A stretch of DNA of 64,000 bases from Telmatactis stephensoni. Taxonomy: Eukaryota > Cnidaria > Anthozoa > Actiniaria > Isophelliidae. The position numbers and the translations under genes are program-made. The notes beneath the pieces are model-generated. The model saw nothing but the letters and a program-made list of their open reading frames with translations. It made no database searches and had not been told where the DNA came from. The stretch lies in the NCBI GenBank assembly GCA_029948255.1, contig JALIZF010001538.1, positions 186,001 to 250,000 on the forward strand. The letters run 5' to 3'. Every line of letters starts with the position of its first letter. Position 1 is the first letter of the stretch. Shown here in pieces: positions 21,745 through 34,200 of this stretch.

Positions 21745-22400
21745 CTTACAAACACAAGTTATGCCGACCATGCAGATTAACCCAAACCCAGAATTTTTAC
21801 TTACCAGTTGATTAGAAAAATTCTGGGCTGAGTGATATTTGAACTCACGACTTTCGGAGCACTAGCCCGATACTCTACCAACTGAGCTGCTCCCAATTAT
21901 AACAATTAAGAGCAGTGGTCAGTCAAATCCGAGATTCCTATCTTTCTTTATAAATGGTCTATTCTGCTTGTTTGGAATTTCCGATCCTAGAATGACCTGG
22001 GAATTGACTCACCGTTACTCCCAATAGTCCAGTTTCCAGTTACTAGAGACCGCTGAGCTTCCTGACAAAAGGCGCATTTATACAGGGTTAGCCTCCTTTT
22101 CAAACAAGACCCATGGGAGTAAACTCGATTTTTTTCTGTTGTTAACAAAACCAAAACAAAACCAAAAAAATCGCGTTTACTCCCATGGGTCTTTCTTGAA
22201 AAGGAGGCTAACCCTGTATAAATGCGCCTTTTGTCAGGAAGCTCAGCGGTCTCTAGTAACTGGAAACTGGACTATTAGGGCTGAGAGCTCAGTTGGTAGA
22301 GCATCGAGCCAGAACTCTAAAGGTCGCGGGTATAAATTAAATCCCACTCAGCCCGCAGATTTTTTCTAATCAACTGGTTAGTAAAACCTCTGTGTTCGAG
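21745..22400. mobile_element. Inverted composite with two opposed tRNA-like units
   Basis: A minus-strand tRNA-like unit (21835-21895) and a plus-strand unit (22278-22354) flank a palindrome of about 110-bp arms (about 22023-22276; CAGTTTCCAGTTACTAGAGA and its inverse, centre near 22140). The outer parts (TTACCAGTTGATTAGAAAAA and TTTTCTAATCAACTGGTTAG) are also inverted. The same TIR words occur at 59283-59482. Confidence 0.65.
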
Positions 22401-25018
22401 TGAATTCGCTTTTTCTTCGTTCATGAAGTAATTTATAAGCCAGTTTTGAGTTATTTTCATATACAAAAGAATTGGTTGTGAATTTCACAGTTTTTTTTTA
22501 TTAAACAGTATTAAAAACAGTAAAAAGAAAACTTTCAGCATGAAAAAGGTGAAGCTGGATGAGTTTTGCCTTCTAATCTTCCTTTAATTCATAAACGGCA
22601 AATATAAATTCAGTAATTAACACTAATTCTTATCATTCGATATCATAACCTTGGAAACAATTATAAAAATCCGATATATTTCATAGATTAGTCTTGTTAT
22701 AGTTAGTCACCTACCTTTTTTAGATTAATTACAAAAGGTCCTTTCAAACCATCTTCCACGAAGAGATCTCAGAGGATTACTGATAAATACAAAGAAAGAG
22801 AATGTCTTTATATCAGTGGATGACGTTCAATATGACAAAGAAGTACTGCTGTTTACATGTCGAGGGAACAGCAATTATCCAAGAAATCGAATTATAAATA
22901 ATTTGAAAAATACATGGCTGCGTGGGCTATTTCATTATAATTTCATAAGTTTGTCAATTATTTATATTAATTAATATATTAATAAAAAATAATAAAAAGA
23001 CGAATAAAGTCGTTCGATTCATAATACGACATAAACGTCTATTTATAAACGTTTAGAACTTATTACACATTAACTGTACAGCTCGTTCTGTTTGTGCAGA
23101 CAGCCGGCTTTTCAATAGACCGCATAAACTCTAATTCATCTATTTCTAAATAGACCTATGTTTAACTGTAATGAGCTTTTCCTCATCTGCGCCCATATAT
23201 GCACTATTCGTATGGATTATGCAGTATTCATGGACCAAATACAGAGATTACGTCATGCTACGTACACGCCGGATAGGCCTTCTGTTTACACTGGACTAAA
23301 ATTGCGTTTTTCTTTAATAGATTTGTTCAAGAAAACGTCCTTTCGGTGCAGAGGATTTCGAAAAAAGATGCTTCTTCAAATTTGTGTAAATATAAATGTG
23401 TCGCAGGAGACACGCCGACGGGTACTTCAGTAATATTTAATAGTTCTCACTAATACGAAATAGGAGGTTTGGTTTTTCTTGGAAATCTTCTGAATCCAGT
23501 TGACAGTTCGATAAGTTTTAATTACACGATGCGTTTTTGAAAGAATGAGAACTCTGGTTGAGTATAAGGGAGTAATAAAAAGTTAATAATGAACTAATGA
23601 ATTGAAATTCACAAGAACAAGTCCAGCTAGTCAATAATAGTTGTTCGTTGTGCACAAAGCATTAGAAAATACTGTACCGACCATTGCATACTTCAGCGAT
23701 TCAGCAGAATTAACCCCAAAAAACATTCAGTCACTTACCTGTAACACTGGAACCATCTGTTTTCTTTCCTATATCTAAAGCCGTTAAAGCGAAGAAGGTC
23801 AAATAATGAAGAGTAATTATATTTAAATATTAATCACCAAAGTTAATAACTTGTAAAAGAGGCAGGTAAATACAACTGAAATCACAGTAGTTTGACAGTC
23901 TTTGATCAATGATTGCGAACAATATTCCAATGGGATGACAAACTTTATAGAAATTGTGACATTTTATGTACCTTTTCGCGACGGGGTTTCCTCAAGCTAT
24001 TTTCTTGTCTTTTCCGTAGTTCTAAAAGCAAAGAAACAAATAATGGAAATAATGCATGGTAATAATGTTGGCATTTTCATCGGAAAAAAGAAATTATGAA
24101 ATGTCAATAAAACGAGGAATGATTTGTCTCTTTTAAGTTATACTTTTGATTATTGGATAAGACTGTCAAATCAACTTTTAAAAAAAAAAAAAATTAAACT
24201 TAGGCAACCTGCAATTTTGTACTCCAACATTCGTTACTATAGCAACTACCAAACAAATGCTAATAGCTCTCTTATCGCACGCTGAATGGTCCTCTAAATT
24301 GAAATCGGTTATCGATAGCAGCAGCCTTACGGCTCTTCAATCAGTAATGAGCTGTACGTTTTCCCTTCTCAAATTTTCGTATTTTTTTGTTACAAAGTTT
24401 CTTTAGACCTTTGACAGCTATTGCTACACACCAATTGGAAAAAATGCTATATATATATGTATATTTTTGCTTATTTGTTTGAGACCCTTGTAAATCTCAA
24501 TTTATCTTAGTGTAACATTCAGCAAATTTCATAAAATGTATGTTATTGTTATTATTTTTCAGCGCATTTGATCATTACGCCATGAAAAATGCGCTTTGGA
24601 AGTTAATATATTATTATAATTATTTTATTGATAACCCCTTAAGGCCTGACAAAAAACATTTACAATGTAAATATTCGTAAAAAATGCGAGATCGATGAGC
24701 TTCTGATCATGAATGTTACAATTCTTCTTTGATATTCAGATGACAGTTTTACATAATCCATGAAACACGGCTAGACCATAGAAGACTCTAACATATACAA
24801 AATAACCAATCCGAGTCTGCTACTATTGATCCGCTTGCTAGCTCATGGGTTATACAATACTGTATATTTCTTCAATGTTTATCGTTCGAGGAGAGCTTTG
24901 CACAATCCAAGAGGCTTAAGCACGGCTAGACTATCAGATTCAACCATCTAAGATACGAAGAAAAACCTAAGATTCTGTCAGATGTCCGCTTGCTAATTCA
25001 TGAATTGTATAAAGCTTA
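22401..25018. other. AT-rich spacer
   Basis: No gene seen apart from the candidate 36-bp leader exon at 23739-23774. Contains short AT runs and A-tracts (24181-24193). Confidence 0.6.
23739..23774 (-). other. Candidate noncoding leader exon of the polycystin gene
   Basis: A 36-bp segment has an acceptor (GGCTTTAG) and a strong donor (ACAG/GTAAGTG) on the minus strand. Spliced to 20302 it would carry a short upstream ORF (MVPVLQ...) that ends 3 codons into the next exon, just before the real ATG. It is supported only by splice-site shape and position; RNA evidence would be needed. Confidence 0.3.
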
Positions 25019-25049
25019 TTATTATTGTTATTATTATTATTATTATTAT

Positions 25050-25080
<31 letters not shown>
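25019..25080. repeat. TTA/TAA microsatellite, inverted halves
   Basis: ATT repeats switch to AAT repeats at about 25050, making a small AT-only hairpin. Confidence 0.85.
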
Positions 25081-25253
25081 CTTTTATTTAAATCTATAAA
25101 ACCAATCTAGTAACATTCTAATGTAAGTAAATCTAAATTATCTTAATTATCCTATTTTCATAAATGTATAGGTATTAACATTGATAAACAAAAACCATAT
25201 TCACTATTATTAATGACTGACTTGTTAAAAAAAACTGTAAAACATGGTAGATC

Positions 25254-25254
25254 A

Positions 25255-25317
<63 letters not shown>

Positions 25318-25325
25318 TATTATAG
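25254..25325. repeat. TTA microsatellite at the 5' edge of the retrotransposon fragment
   Basis: About 23 TTA units. Reading it as coding gives poly-Tyr, which is not a gene. Confidence 0.9.
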
Positions 25326-25327
25326 AT

Positions 25328-26595
25328 CTCCAAGTGGAAAGAAGAACTTGAAACTCTTGTCGAGATTGCAAAGAGTCAGCCACAATCAGCCTATATCGCA
25401 TTTACAAAGGGATACAAGCATAAATTTACCTACTTCATGCGAACAATCAAGTCTTTTGAAGACTACACTAATCCTATTGATGAAGTGATAAATGAAATGT
25501 TTCTTCCAACGCTCTTTGGACAAACGGAGCCTTTACCTGACGAACTGTTTGGAATCCTCACCATGTCCCCTGCTCAGGGAGGTTTAGGCATGCCTGCCCT
25601 AAGAGAAGAGACGCCACAGCAATATGTTGCATCAAAGTTAATAACGGCTTCACACGTAGAGTCTATTACAACGCAAAGTACAACGATGACTACGACCTCA
25701 GAGGACGTGATAAAACAACAACAGTCAATTAAGGCAGAGAACTCCAAGTCGAAATTGGAACAGATTGACGCAAATTTACCACCTGACCTACTTCGTCAAG
25801 TCACTCAAGCAAGAGACAAAGGGGCAAGCTCATGGTTAAATGCAATACCAGTAGCAGAGCAGGGACTGGCTTTGAACAAACAAGAATTCAGGGACTCTCT
25901 GCGACTGCGTTATAACCTCCCCTTGCAAGATCTACCTGATGTTTGCACTTGTGGGGCTACTTTTAACGTCAATCATGCCCTGTCCTGTAAGAAAGGGGGG
26001 TTTGTAGCCCAGACACACGATACTGTACGAGATCTCCTGACTACATTATTAAGCAAGGTGTGCCATAATGTTCAAGCAGAGCCACAGCTGATTCGACTAA
26101 ATGATGAGCAATTTAATCTTAAATCCACCAGCACAAGTCAAGATGCACGCTTAGACATAAAAGCGGGAGGGTTCTGGCAACGTGGAGTAACAGCATTCTT
26201 TGATGTACGTGTGTCGCATGTGAACTCCAAGAGCAACCAGAACAAGACTACCTCAACTATTTTCAAAGAACAGGAGAAGGAAAAGAAAAGAAAATACCAA
26301 CAAACAAAGAATCCTTGATGTCGAGATGGGAACCTTCACCCCACTAATTTTTGGTACCAATGGAGGCATGGGGACAGAATGCCAGATGTTCTTAAAGAAC
26401 CTTGGGGAAAAGTTGGCCAAGAAAACAAGAGACACGTATGCTAATGTAATTACATGGACAAGGACTCGCCTATCTTTTGAGATAATTAAATCAGTACATA
26501 TGTGTATTAGAGGTTCTCGAACCCCTTTTCATAAGAATAATGAAGTTTCAGATGACTTCAATTTCAATTTAAATGCAGCAAAAATTTTTCATTAA
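25328..26595 (+). pseudogene. 5'-truncated, frameshifted C-terminal part of a retrotransposon polyprotein
   Basis: The reading frame starts abruptly after a TTA microsatellite (KWKEELETLVEIAKSQPQSA, KHKFTYFMRTIKSFEDYTNP) and runs to a stop at 26318. The family continuation (ILDVEMGTFTPLIFGTNGGM, ending WTRTRLSFEIIKSVHMCIRG) resumes in another frame to 26595, so one base is extra near 26300. Landmarks are ARDKGASSWLNAIPVAEQGL, a Cys/His motif (CTCGATFNVNHALSCKKGGF), and ARLDIKAGGFW..AFFDVRV. I recognise this as the region after the reverse transcriptase in a retroelement abundant in cnidarian and other invertebrate genomes. The D..D/V pattern could be a PD-(D/E)XK-type nuclease fold, which is a guess. 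The RT itself is absent. Confidence 0.65.
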
Positions 26596-26836
26596 TTTCT
26601 CAAGTGTCCGAATTTTTTAGTTTTTAGTTTTTAGATAGTTTTAGGGTTTTCATGAACTTAATTTTTTTTTCTAATATTGCACACTACGTATTTAGTGGTA
26701 AATTATTATCATTATTATTTTATTTTTATACGAACTTATTTTCTTAGTAATAATCAAAATAAATCTTTTACAATAATTGTTACAAATAGCTATGAAATTT
26801 GTATATAGGATTTGTGTTTTCAATAAAGTTGTATTA

Positions 26837-26852
26837 TCTATTATTACTATTA

Positions 26853-26932
<80 letters not shown>
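26837..26932. repeat. ATT microsatellite 3' of the retrotransposon fragment
   Basis: About 30 ATT units, roughly 240 bp after the retrotransposon stop codon. It may derive from the element's tail. It gives poly-Leu or poly-Asn frames that are not genes. Confidence 0.9.
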
Positions 26933-27515
26933 TTTGTTATTATTTACTAATAAATTAACGACTTGCAGCTGGCCCTTGCCAGCGGCAAACCTAGCTCTAA
27001 AACTGAAACAGCCACAGCAGAAACTCCATTTGTTTATAGACACCACTTTTGCCCATTGCTTGATTGACAAGGGTGATTAGCTAAAGACAAGGTCGCATAC
27101 ATAGGTGGTTTTGTTTTGCAAATTTAGCGGTGATTCACCTGCGCTCTTGAGGCCAATGATCGCTTGAATTCATTCAAATTACAGACACTCAGTTGAGTCA
27201 AGGACATTATGAGACCATTGGAGACGTTTTTATCTGTAAGAAACTTGATCTGTCACTATAGCGCGCGCTCCTCACGTTGACGTAAGCCTTTATTCATGTG
27301 CCAACCACTGAGAGAGTGATTGGCTGTTTTTTCAAAGCAGCTTGTGAAATGTTATTGTGAAAATGGTTGGCACATTAGCATTACACTTTGTTTGTTAGTA
27401 AGCAGTGACAAGCGCTATTAACAGATTGTCCTCAATGTGAATTTGTCCGTTTTCATGTTTGTAATATGGAAGTACTGGGGTTTCCATATGTTGTCCATAG
27501 AGTGGTTTTAAAGCA

Positions 27516-27675
27516 AAGTAAAGCGACCAGGCATATATATTTTACGTCGATAGATCGTGACAGTAATTTGGGTAACTGATAAACTTGAGGTCGACGGTGC
27601 GCTCATTTTACTCCCCTCTCTCCTTCAGTGCTCCGTTTTTTAATGGTATTTAAAGCTAATTAAAGCTACACAGAA
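27516..27675 (-). mobile_element. SINE body/tail fragment
   Basis: About 150 bp that closely match 37818-37965, including GGTGCGCTCATTTTACTCCC, CTCTCTCC-TCAGTGCTCCG and AAGCTAATTAAAGCTACACA. The tRNA-like head seen in the other copy is missing here. Confidence 0.65.
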
Positions 27676-27682
27676 AGGAGTG

Positions 27683-27795
27683 GGAACTACGGTTACGATA
27701 CGATACGGTTATACAGCAGGAATTTCGAAACTATGATACTGGTACAGTTACGATACGGTACGGTAAGTTTCCCACTCATACGAAAACGACTCTAA
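27683..27795. mobile_element. TA-flanked GC-rich MITE, diverged copy
   Basis: Shares CAGGAATTTCGAAACTATGA and ACGGTACGGTAAGTTTCCCA followed by ACTCATACGAAAACGACTCT. The left end is degraded. It directly follows a SINE-tail copy. Confidence 0.5.
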
Positions 27796-27829
27796 TATGT
27801 ATAGTTACAAGTCCGCATGATCAGTCTGC

Positions 27830-28195
27830 AATGAGGTACGTGTCAGTAGGTTGTCCAGGACAGCGTAACGTGAGATACGTGTCCGTACGTTGTCCGCAAA
27901 GGCATCTTCATATGCTGTTCACTAAGAATGCATGTACATGTCCATACGCTATCCGTTATGAGATACATATCCATATGTTGTACGTGTCCGTACGTTGTCT
28001 GGAAAGGCTACATGTCCGTACGCTATCCGTAACGAGATACATGTCCGTATGCTGTCCGTAATATAAGATACGTGTCCGTACGTCCGTTGTCCGGAAATAC
28101 ATCTTCATATGCTGTTCGCTAAGAATGCATGTACATATCCGTACGCTATCCGTGAGGTACGTACATGTTCGTACGCTGTCCGTTATATGAGCTGC
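27830..28195. repeat. Degenerate minisatellite, GTCCGTACG(C/T)TGTCCG words
   Basis: About 15 imperfect copies of a 22-30 bp unit containing TACGTGTCCGTACGTTGTCC. A longer period may exist (CATCTTCATATGCTGTTC appears twice, about 190 bp apart). Simple tandem DNA; the open frame over it is not a gene. Confidence 0.75.
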
Positions 28196-29104
28196 GAATA
28201 CCCATACTTGTCAGCCGTTTTTAAGAGGTTCGACGCCTTTATTTAGTCCGTTTGTCGGGCCCGGTTGCGCTAAATTGAATGACCGGTAAAGCACTGCGCT
28301 GGCTGTCATTGATACGTCTTAACTTTCACAAAACTGCAAAGAGCTGTAATTACACGATTTTTAAAGGTGACAGAAACGTCAAATGGCAGCTATTAAATTA
28401 TAATGATTATTTAATATATGTAAACTGACTTTATTTCACTAAAAATATATATGTACTTTTTGTTTTAGCGGCCGTTTGATAGTTCCCGATATAATTTTCT
28501 TCAAACCCTTGACCCATTTCTACCAAGACAGGCGACAAGGCACTGTTCCCAAATTGAAAAAGAAACGCGCGCGACATTAAAGAGTTAAAGGATTAACACT
28601 TCAAAAAATCCGGTATTTAACTTGTATAGCTTTTGGTCAGATTCTGCTAGTTGTGAATGAAAAATTAAAAACGAAAAAAATTAAACTTATTTGTTGACTT
28701 TGGATTTTCTTGTTTAAGTGTTATCGAATGGCAGTGGTCACAATTACCTTAGAATCCTCGCTTTTGGTGCTCATCAGTTTTCAAATAAGTGACAAACTCG
28801 GTACCTCAGAGTTCCGCTGTTATGTAACTGTTTCCTTTTCGCCTCTTTACTTAAAGATGGTTCGAAACTCATGTGCAAAAGTTGGAAAAATTATTTCTTG
28901 CTCAAAATTACTATTTTGTTATTTTCAAAGTAGTCGCAATAACGGCCTTGATAAATATTTTGATGAAGAAAACGAATATTGATAAGTCCCGCACATTTTA
29001 CATCATATTCTTACCTAGTACCTTCTAACAGCAGTGCTTCAAAGCAATTAGATTTTCGATTAATAATTTACCAACGCCCCATGCACATCATATATGTGCA
29101 TATC

Positions 29105-29255
29105 AATACAGATCCACTTGTTCTAGATTGAAAATTACTTGACTCTGATTGGTCGACACGGTAGTATTAATTACAGTGTTTACAATGTCTATAAAAGTTA
29201 AGTAGGTATAGAAAAAGTTTGTCACTCGGTAAAAGAAAGGGCTAATTCTGAAAAA
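29105..29255. repeat. Dispersed repeat, copy 1 (about 150 bp)
   Basis: Shares CTGATTGG-CACACGGTAGTA-type words, GAAAAAGTTTGTCACTCGGT and AAGAAAGGGCT with 29617-29768. Confidence 0.65.
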
Positions 29256-29616
29256 AAAACCTTTTTCGAGAAGCTCCCTCAATCAGGACTATATATTGTA
29301 TACCTATTTGCAAAAATATTGACCCTTTCAAAACATATATAGAAGCTGAGACCGAAATAAACAGTGAGAAATTTGTTGATTAGACGCTTTTAAAGAAGTG
29401 TGTGTACATGGACGTTTCAAACGGCGACTGAGACAAAATCTTGGTATTCCAAACACGATTATGTAACAAATTCATGGATAAAAATATGAATATCCATATT
29501 ACCCAGGAGCCATTTCGGTCTCATATTCTACAGGGTCGATGATTTTGAAAAGGTCGATGTTTGTGCAAATTGCCAGGTGTTTGCTGTTCGCTGATTAAAT
29601 CTGATGAATCATTATG

Positions 29617-29768
29617 ACAGATCCAGCTCGCTTGTTCTAGATAGAAAAAAACTCGACTCTGATTGGTCAACACGGTAGTATTGATTAGAGTGTTTTATGT
29701 ATAAACTGAAAAGTTAACTGAATGGATATGGAAAAAGTTTATCACTCGGTACAAGAAAGGGCTTGTTC
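29617..29768. repeat. Dispersed repeat, copy 2
   Basis: Same order of words as 29105-29255 with about 20 percent difference by eye; both are followed by a Thr/Phe-type CCTTTTTCGA stretch. Confidence 0.65.
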
Positions 29769-31040
29769 GAAAATAAACACCTTTTTCGATAGACTCCCCC
29801 ATTCATGCCTCACAGTTTTTATGGTTTGTATATCGACAGGTGCTTGTTGTTTGCTCAATAATCTGCCGAAATTTTCTTATGTAACCAATTACAAACCAGC
29901 TAATTATTGCTCTTATTTGATCTCACTATGCGGTCGTCCGTTTTAAAAGTAAATTAACTGTAATTTTTATTTAACGCCGACAATTCGCAAAAGTTATTCT
30001 ATGACTAATCCATAGTTGGCGACAATTCCACAGCTTTAACCTCTCCCGTCTCTTTAATCCAGTTCTTCGTTTCACAGTTCCTGAACAAATTAAAGCAAGA
30101 ACCTAATAAACCAATATTTAGCACAGGAAAAATTGCCCTTGCAACAATTCAAGTCTTTACTTAATTCCGTGCAATATCGCGCACTTAGCGTGTGTGGCGA
30201 CGAATCCATTCAGCTCAGCCTCGCTTTCTGATTGGCTGTTTGATATATTCCGTGGAAGAGGACAGACACTCGGCACATCTCTATTCATGGAATTTAACTT
30301 TGCGGTAAGTGTATTGAGTAATTCAAAAGATTTTGCCCATAATAAATGACCATGCACACCTCCTTCTCGAGTAAAACAACCTTCCGAGAAATCACTAATA
30401 AAAACATCTTTGAAAAATGACAAAAACGTTTTTTCATGTTTGTATAATAAAGTTAAACAATCAGAAAATAATCAGGAAACTGTGAAAAATCGTTGAGTGG
30501 CTATCTTCACTACTGGGCTACAACATCTATCTATTTATAAAAAAAATTAATTTACATGTTCACAATTAAAAATTTCTCCTCAACCATCAACCATTCACTT
30601 ACCGAAACAAGCTTGCAAAAAGAACTAAACGTTGTCTTTGTCTTTATCAAAATCAGCAGTAATTTGCTACCAGCGAGACCTTTTGGTAAATAGTAGTATA
30701 GACCCCCTACCTGTCCTACCTATACCAGTCGGGATATGACGTCACGAGAGTATTTTCGCTGTGAATCCACAGGAATCCCAAGCTCGAGGTAGGGTGATAT
30801 ATTTGAATATTTATAGTTATATATCCTCACTGCATACTCATTAACTCATCGTATAATTAAGTTATGGGAGGAGTCCGCTCCTGCCCTCACCAATGCACCC
30901 TGTATGCGTTAGCCCAGGCCACGGCCCAAAGGGACTAAAACTACGAACGCCTAAGAACTCCCCATTTTCCTACAGAAGATTCCTTTATAATCTGAACCGC
31001 TCGAGTTATCAGCGATTAGCCGACCTGCTTGCTATTAGGG

Positions 31041-31113
31041 CCTTCCACAGCTCAGTAGTTAGGGCATCGATCGGACCGGTAATCCGAAACTGTAGGTTAT
31101 ATCTCCGCTGGAG
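31041..31113 (+). mobile_element. tRNA-like SINE head
   Basis: Contains ACAGCTCAGTAGTTAGGGCA (A-box-like), an anticodon-arm-like stem and GTAGGTTATATCTCCGCTGG in the B-box position, where the usual GTTCRANTC is diverged. The surrounding 30893-31264 gives an open frame of no recognisable family. Treated as a SINE, not a working tRNA. Confidence 0.5.
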
Positions 31114-31264
31114 GCGTGGATTAGTCCCAGTTTTATCGATCAAACATATATTACCTACTAACTTCCCACTACTCTCTCCATTACTCAGATTCCAACTCCG
31201 AAAATCTGCACTCGTAATAAGCACCCTCTCCTCTTTAATTTGCCAGTTATCACCGCATCGTTAA

Positions 31265-34200
31265 TAGTCTGCCAAATGCAAACATTAATATACCAATTGA
31301 ACTACGATTGGAAAGACTAATAGTTTCTCTGATTATCAAGGGTACTCGTGAAACTAATAATAACTTTATTTCAGGAGGGAAAACATCTATATAACTTTAG
31401 TTAATCATGATGGCCCTCACTGACTCCAAAACTAGACAAATTACTCTTAGAAACCACCACCCACAACGAGTGGGCGTGTACGGACTGCTCTTGTCCAGCT
31501 AAACTAAGTAGTAAGACATTGCTTTGCGTAAAGAGCCATGTGTATTTAAAGGATGAAACTGGCACATGGAACTATATCCATAACTTCCCTGCGAGAGTAA
31601 AGGCGCAGTTCACTGCTAGTGGGTTATTGCTTGTCGCAAAACTAATTAATTGCAAACAGGTAAAACGTTTAAGGAATCCAAGTTGGCAAGAATGCTTGAG
31701 CATCAAGTCCAAACAAACCGCTCTGTAACAGTTTCTAATATTGCTGATATTAGGTAAAACTTAGAATTGCGGAAAGAGGAACCAACAAACGATGGAAAAG
31801 GCGATTCAAATTGATAAAAAAACGCCAATTTTCCGGCCAACAGGCCCAATCTGCCGTAAAGCTAAGCACTAACAAAAATGCCGCGACGCATAGTCTAGCT
31901 GACTTATCACGCAAAATTGAAAATCCGTCCGACGAATGATCATAAACATAAATGCAAAAGTCAGCAACGGTGACTCTTTCACCAATGCCGGATGCACCTA
32001 GGTGGAACTGCCGGAATGTAGGACCAAGAAAACTATTTACTGAACCTAACAAAGGCAAATAAGACTGCGGGAAATGCCTTCCAGTTTTCGCGTTCGAGTC
32101 TTTTCACATTCTTTTGTCCCGGCGAGAATGCGCGTACACATCCGAGCTGCTCGGATCGACCCATGAAGATGGCCAAAGTGTCCCCACGTCCTGAGAGCGC
32201 TGAAGTCGTGGAGAGTGTAAGAAACGGGCACAAGAGGCTTCCCTTGGACGCGTGGGACTCAGTACAAGATCGAAACGCTGGAAATGACTACATTAATATT
32301 CCAGGTACCTACCGCGCGATAGAAATGAACACTTGCACGGGTGCGCGTGCGCGTGCGCGCTCGACCACTTAATATATTTATTTTGATATCGCGCGCATAG
32401 TTTCTCATGGATACCGGTACCAACTGATGAAGACTGCAGATCTGCAGTCGAAACGTTTTGAATAGAATTACAGTCACACGCTACAGTCGCACTCCAAAAA
32501 TGGAAGCCGGGATGATAACTGGATGAGCTTCCGCTAAATAGGTTAATAATCTATAGACAAATTTGATGTCATCATAATATTGATCGGTGTTAAGGTAATT
32601 CCAAAGAAACAAAACTAAACATGGAATTCTCGTAAACCTTCAGACAGTAATAATTATTGAGTTGCTTATCCCAAAAATGAAATAAAAATTGAGGGCCACT
32701 CTAGCCATTCTTGCACTAGAATGCGTTAAAGTACCACCTTTGCGTCTTGAGGGCTCAAGATTTGAAAATCAGAATCGCGTCAAAAATAATTAATTTCTTG
32801 AATTTGAGCAGTGCTAGCTGACTAATATGAGCTCATTTTTCCCTCTTTGAGCAATAGCCTAGCATTGTGATACAATAAATTGTTATAAAAATGCGTTTGC
32901 TACAAGAAAGAAGGTAAAATTGGTTAATAGTACGTGCCCTTGAAGCAACGTGAAAGCACCTCTCGAGCGCACGTTTGGAAAAATAAAAACCTTGACATGG
33001 AATCCTGACTAAAATTATATAAATGATAGAGAACCTTATTACCGTTGATTTGCAAAATAAAAAGAATAGGTGCCCGTGCTCGTTTCCGCGCTACGACACA
33101 TCGGCCGAAGTGTGAAACAAGAAGTCGTACGCAGCCTGTGACCGAAGAGGACTAAGGCGAGTAACCATAAAAACACCTCTTAGAGGGTATCTACCGTTAA
33201 AAACTTCATAAGACTAAAGCTTGCATCATTTTAAGTCAAATATATATCTATTACAATCGAACAAATCAAAATAGGCTGAACTATGCCATGCGCAGTACAG
33301 ATGCGCACTGCAAAACTACGGAATTACCTCGAGTTGGTTAAGCCAGGCAGGAAAGACTTATTTCCAATCTCACCGATTTTATCATTAGGAGCTTTCCCCC
33401 TTTAAGCGTCGTTCATGTTGCGCAGTATACAACTCCAGTAGAAAACAAGTCGAAACTACAAAAACGTAAAGAAAGTACAAGGGAAAGTAACAAAACCAGG
33501 GATACGTGATATGACCTTTGTGACCGGGCAAAAGCATTTTAGGCTGGAGAAATGGCGCATTTTGAATTGTGCGAATTCTCCGGGAACTGGGACCCAGTTA
33601 AACGATATATTCTAAGCTTGAATTCTTAAGATAAGATAACAAATCTCTTGGTATCCCTGGTAATTGTTGTTGCTATACACTCTCTGTAAATCCTGCGAAA
33701 AATTCTACTACTTTGATATGGACATTTTGTGCCGTCTCCGCTGAGTTTAAATGTGCCGTGACGAGACGTTTGTCCCTTAAATTACGACACAATATGTTGT
33801 AAACCAAATGAGTTTATTACTAACCAAATTAATTTTTTCAGCCTTCCGGCGAACACGGGTTTCAATCTGGGGTAACTAGCTCTGAATGGGCGAGTACACT
33901 ATTAGACTAACCGTTTCCGGTAGAAAGTGAAATGCTGCAAGCAGAAAACAGTTGGTGCATCCACCTTAGCAGAACTGTTCCTCTAAAACTCAAAAATGAA
34001 CACTGCTTTCTTTAATATATCAAATTTTCCTTGTCTATCTCCTCTCATTTTGATTCTACTTTACTATAACTATCAGTCCAAGATACTCGACTTTCAAAAA
34101 TGTACATTTTGCTAGGAATTATGGCACTTTAATCTGTGAAGTCAATACCTTGCCATGTATTCCATATCTATATTATACACACTACTGCAGGATCCACTAC

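Larger units (their letters stand above)
28200..30890. other. Spacer with dispersed repeats only
   Basis: Open frames here (for example 28710-28982, 29722-29946, 30157-30423 minus) are short, lack recognisable motifs and splice context, and overlap repeats. Nothing else supported. Confidence 0.55.

Noticed and set aside
25213..25488. Open frame with poly-Tyr
   Set aside because: Translation of a TTA microsatellite running into a wrong frame of the retrotransposon fragment.
26799..27080. Poly-Leu and poly-Asn open frames
   Set aside because: Translation of the ATT microsatellite.
30893..31264. 123-residue plus-strand open frame
   Set aside because: Overlaps a tRNA-like SINE; no family match recognised.
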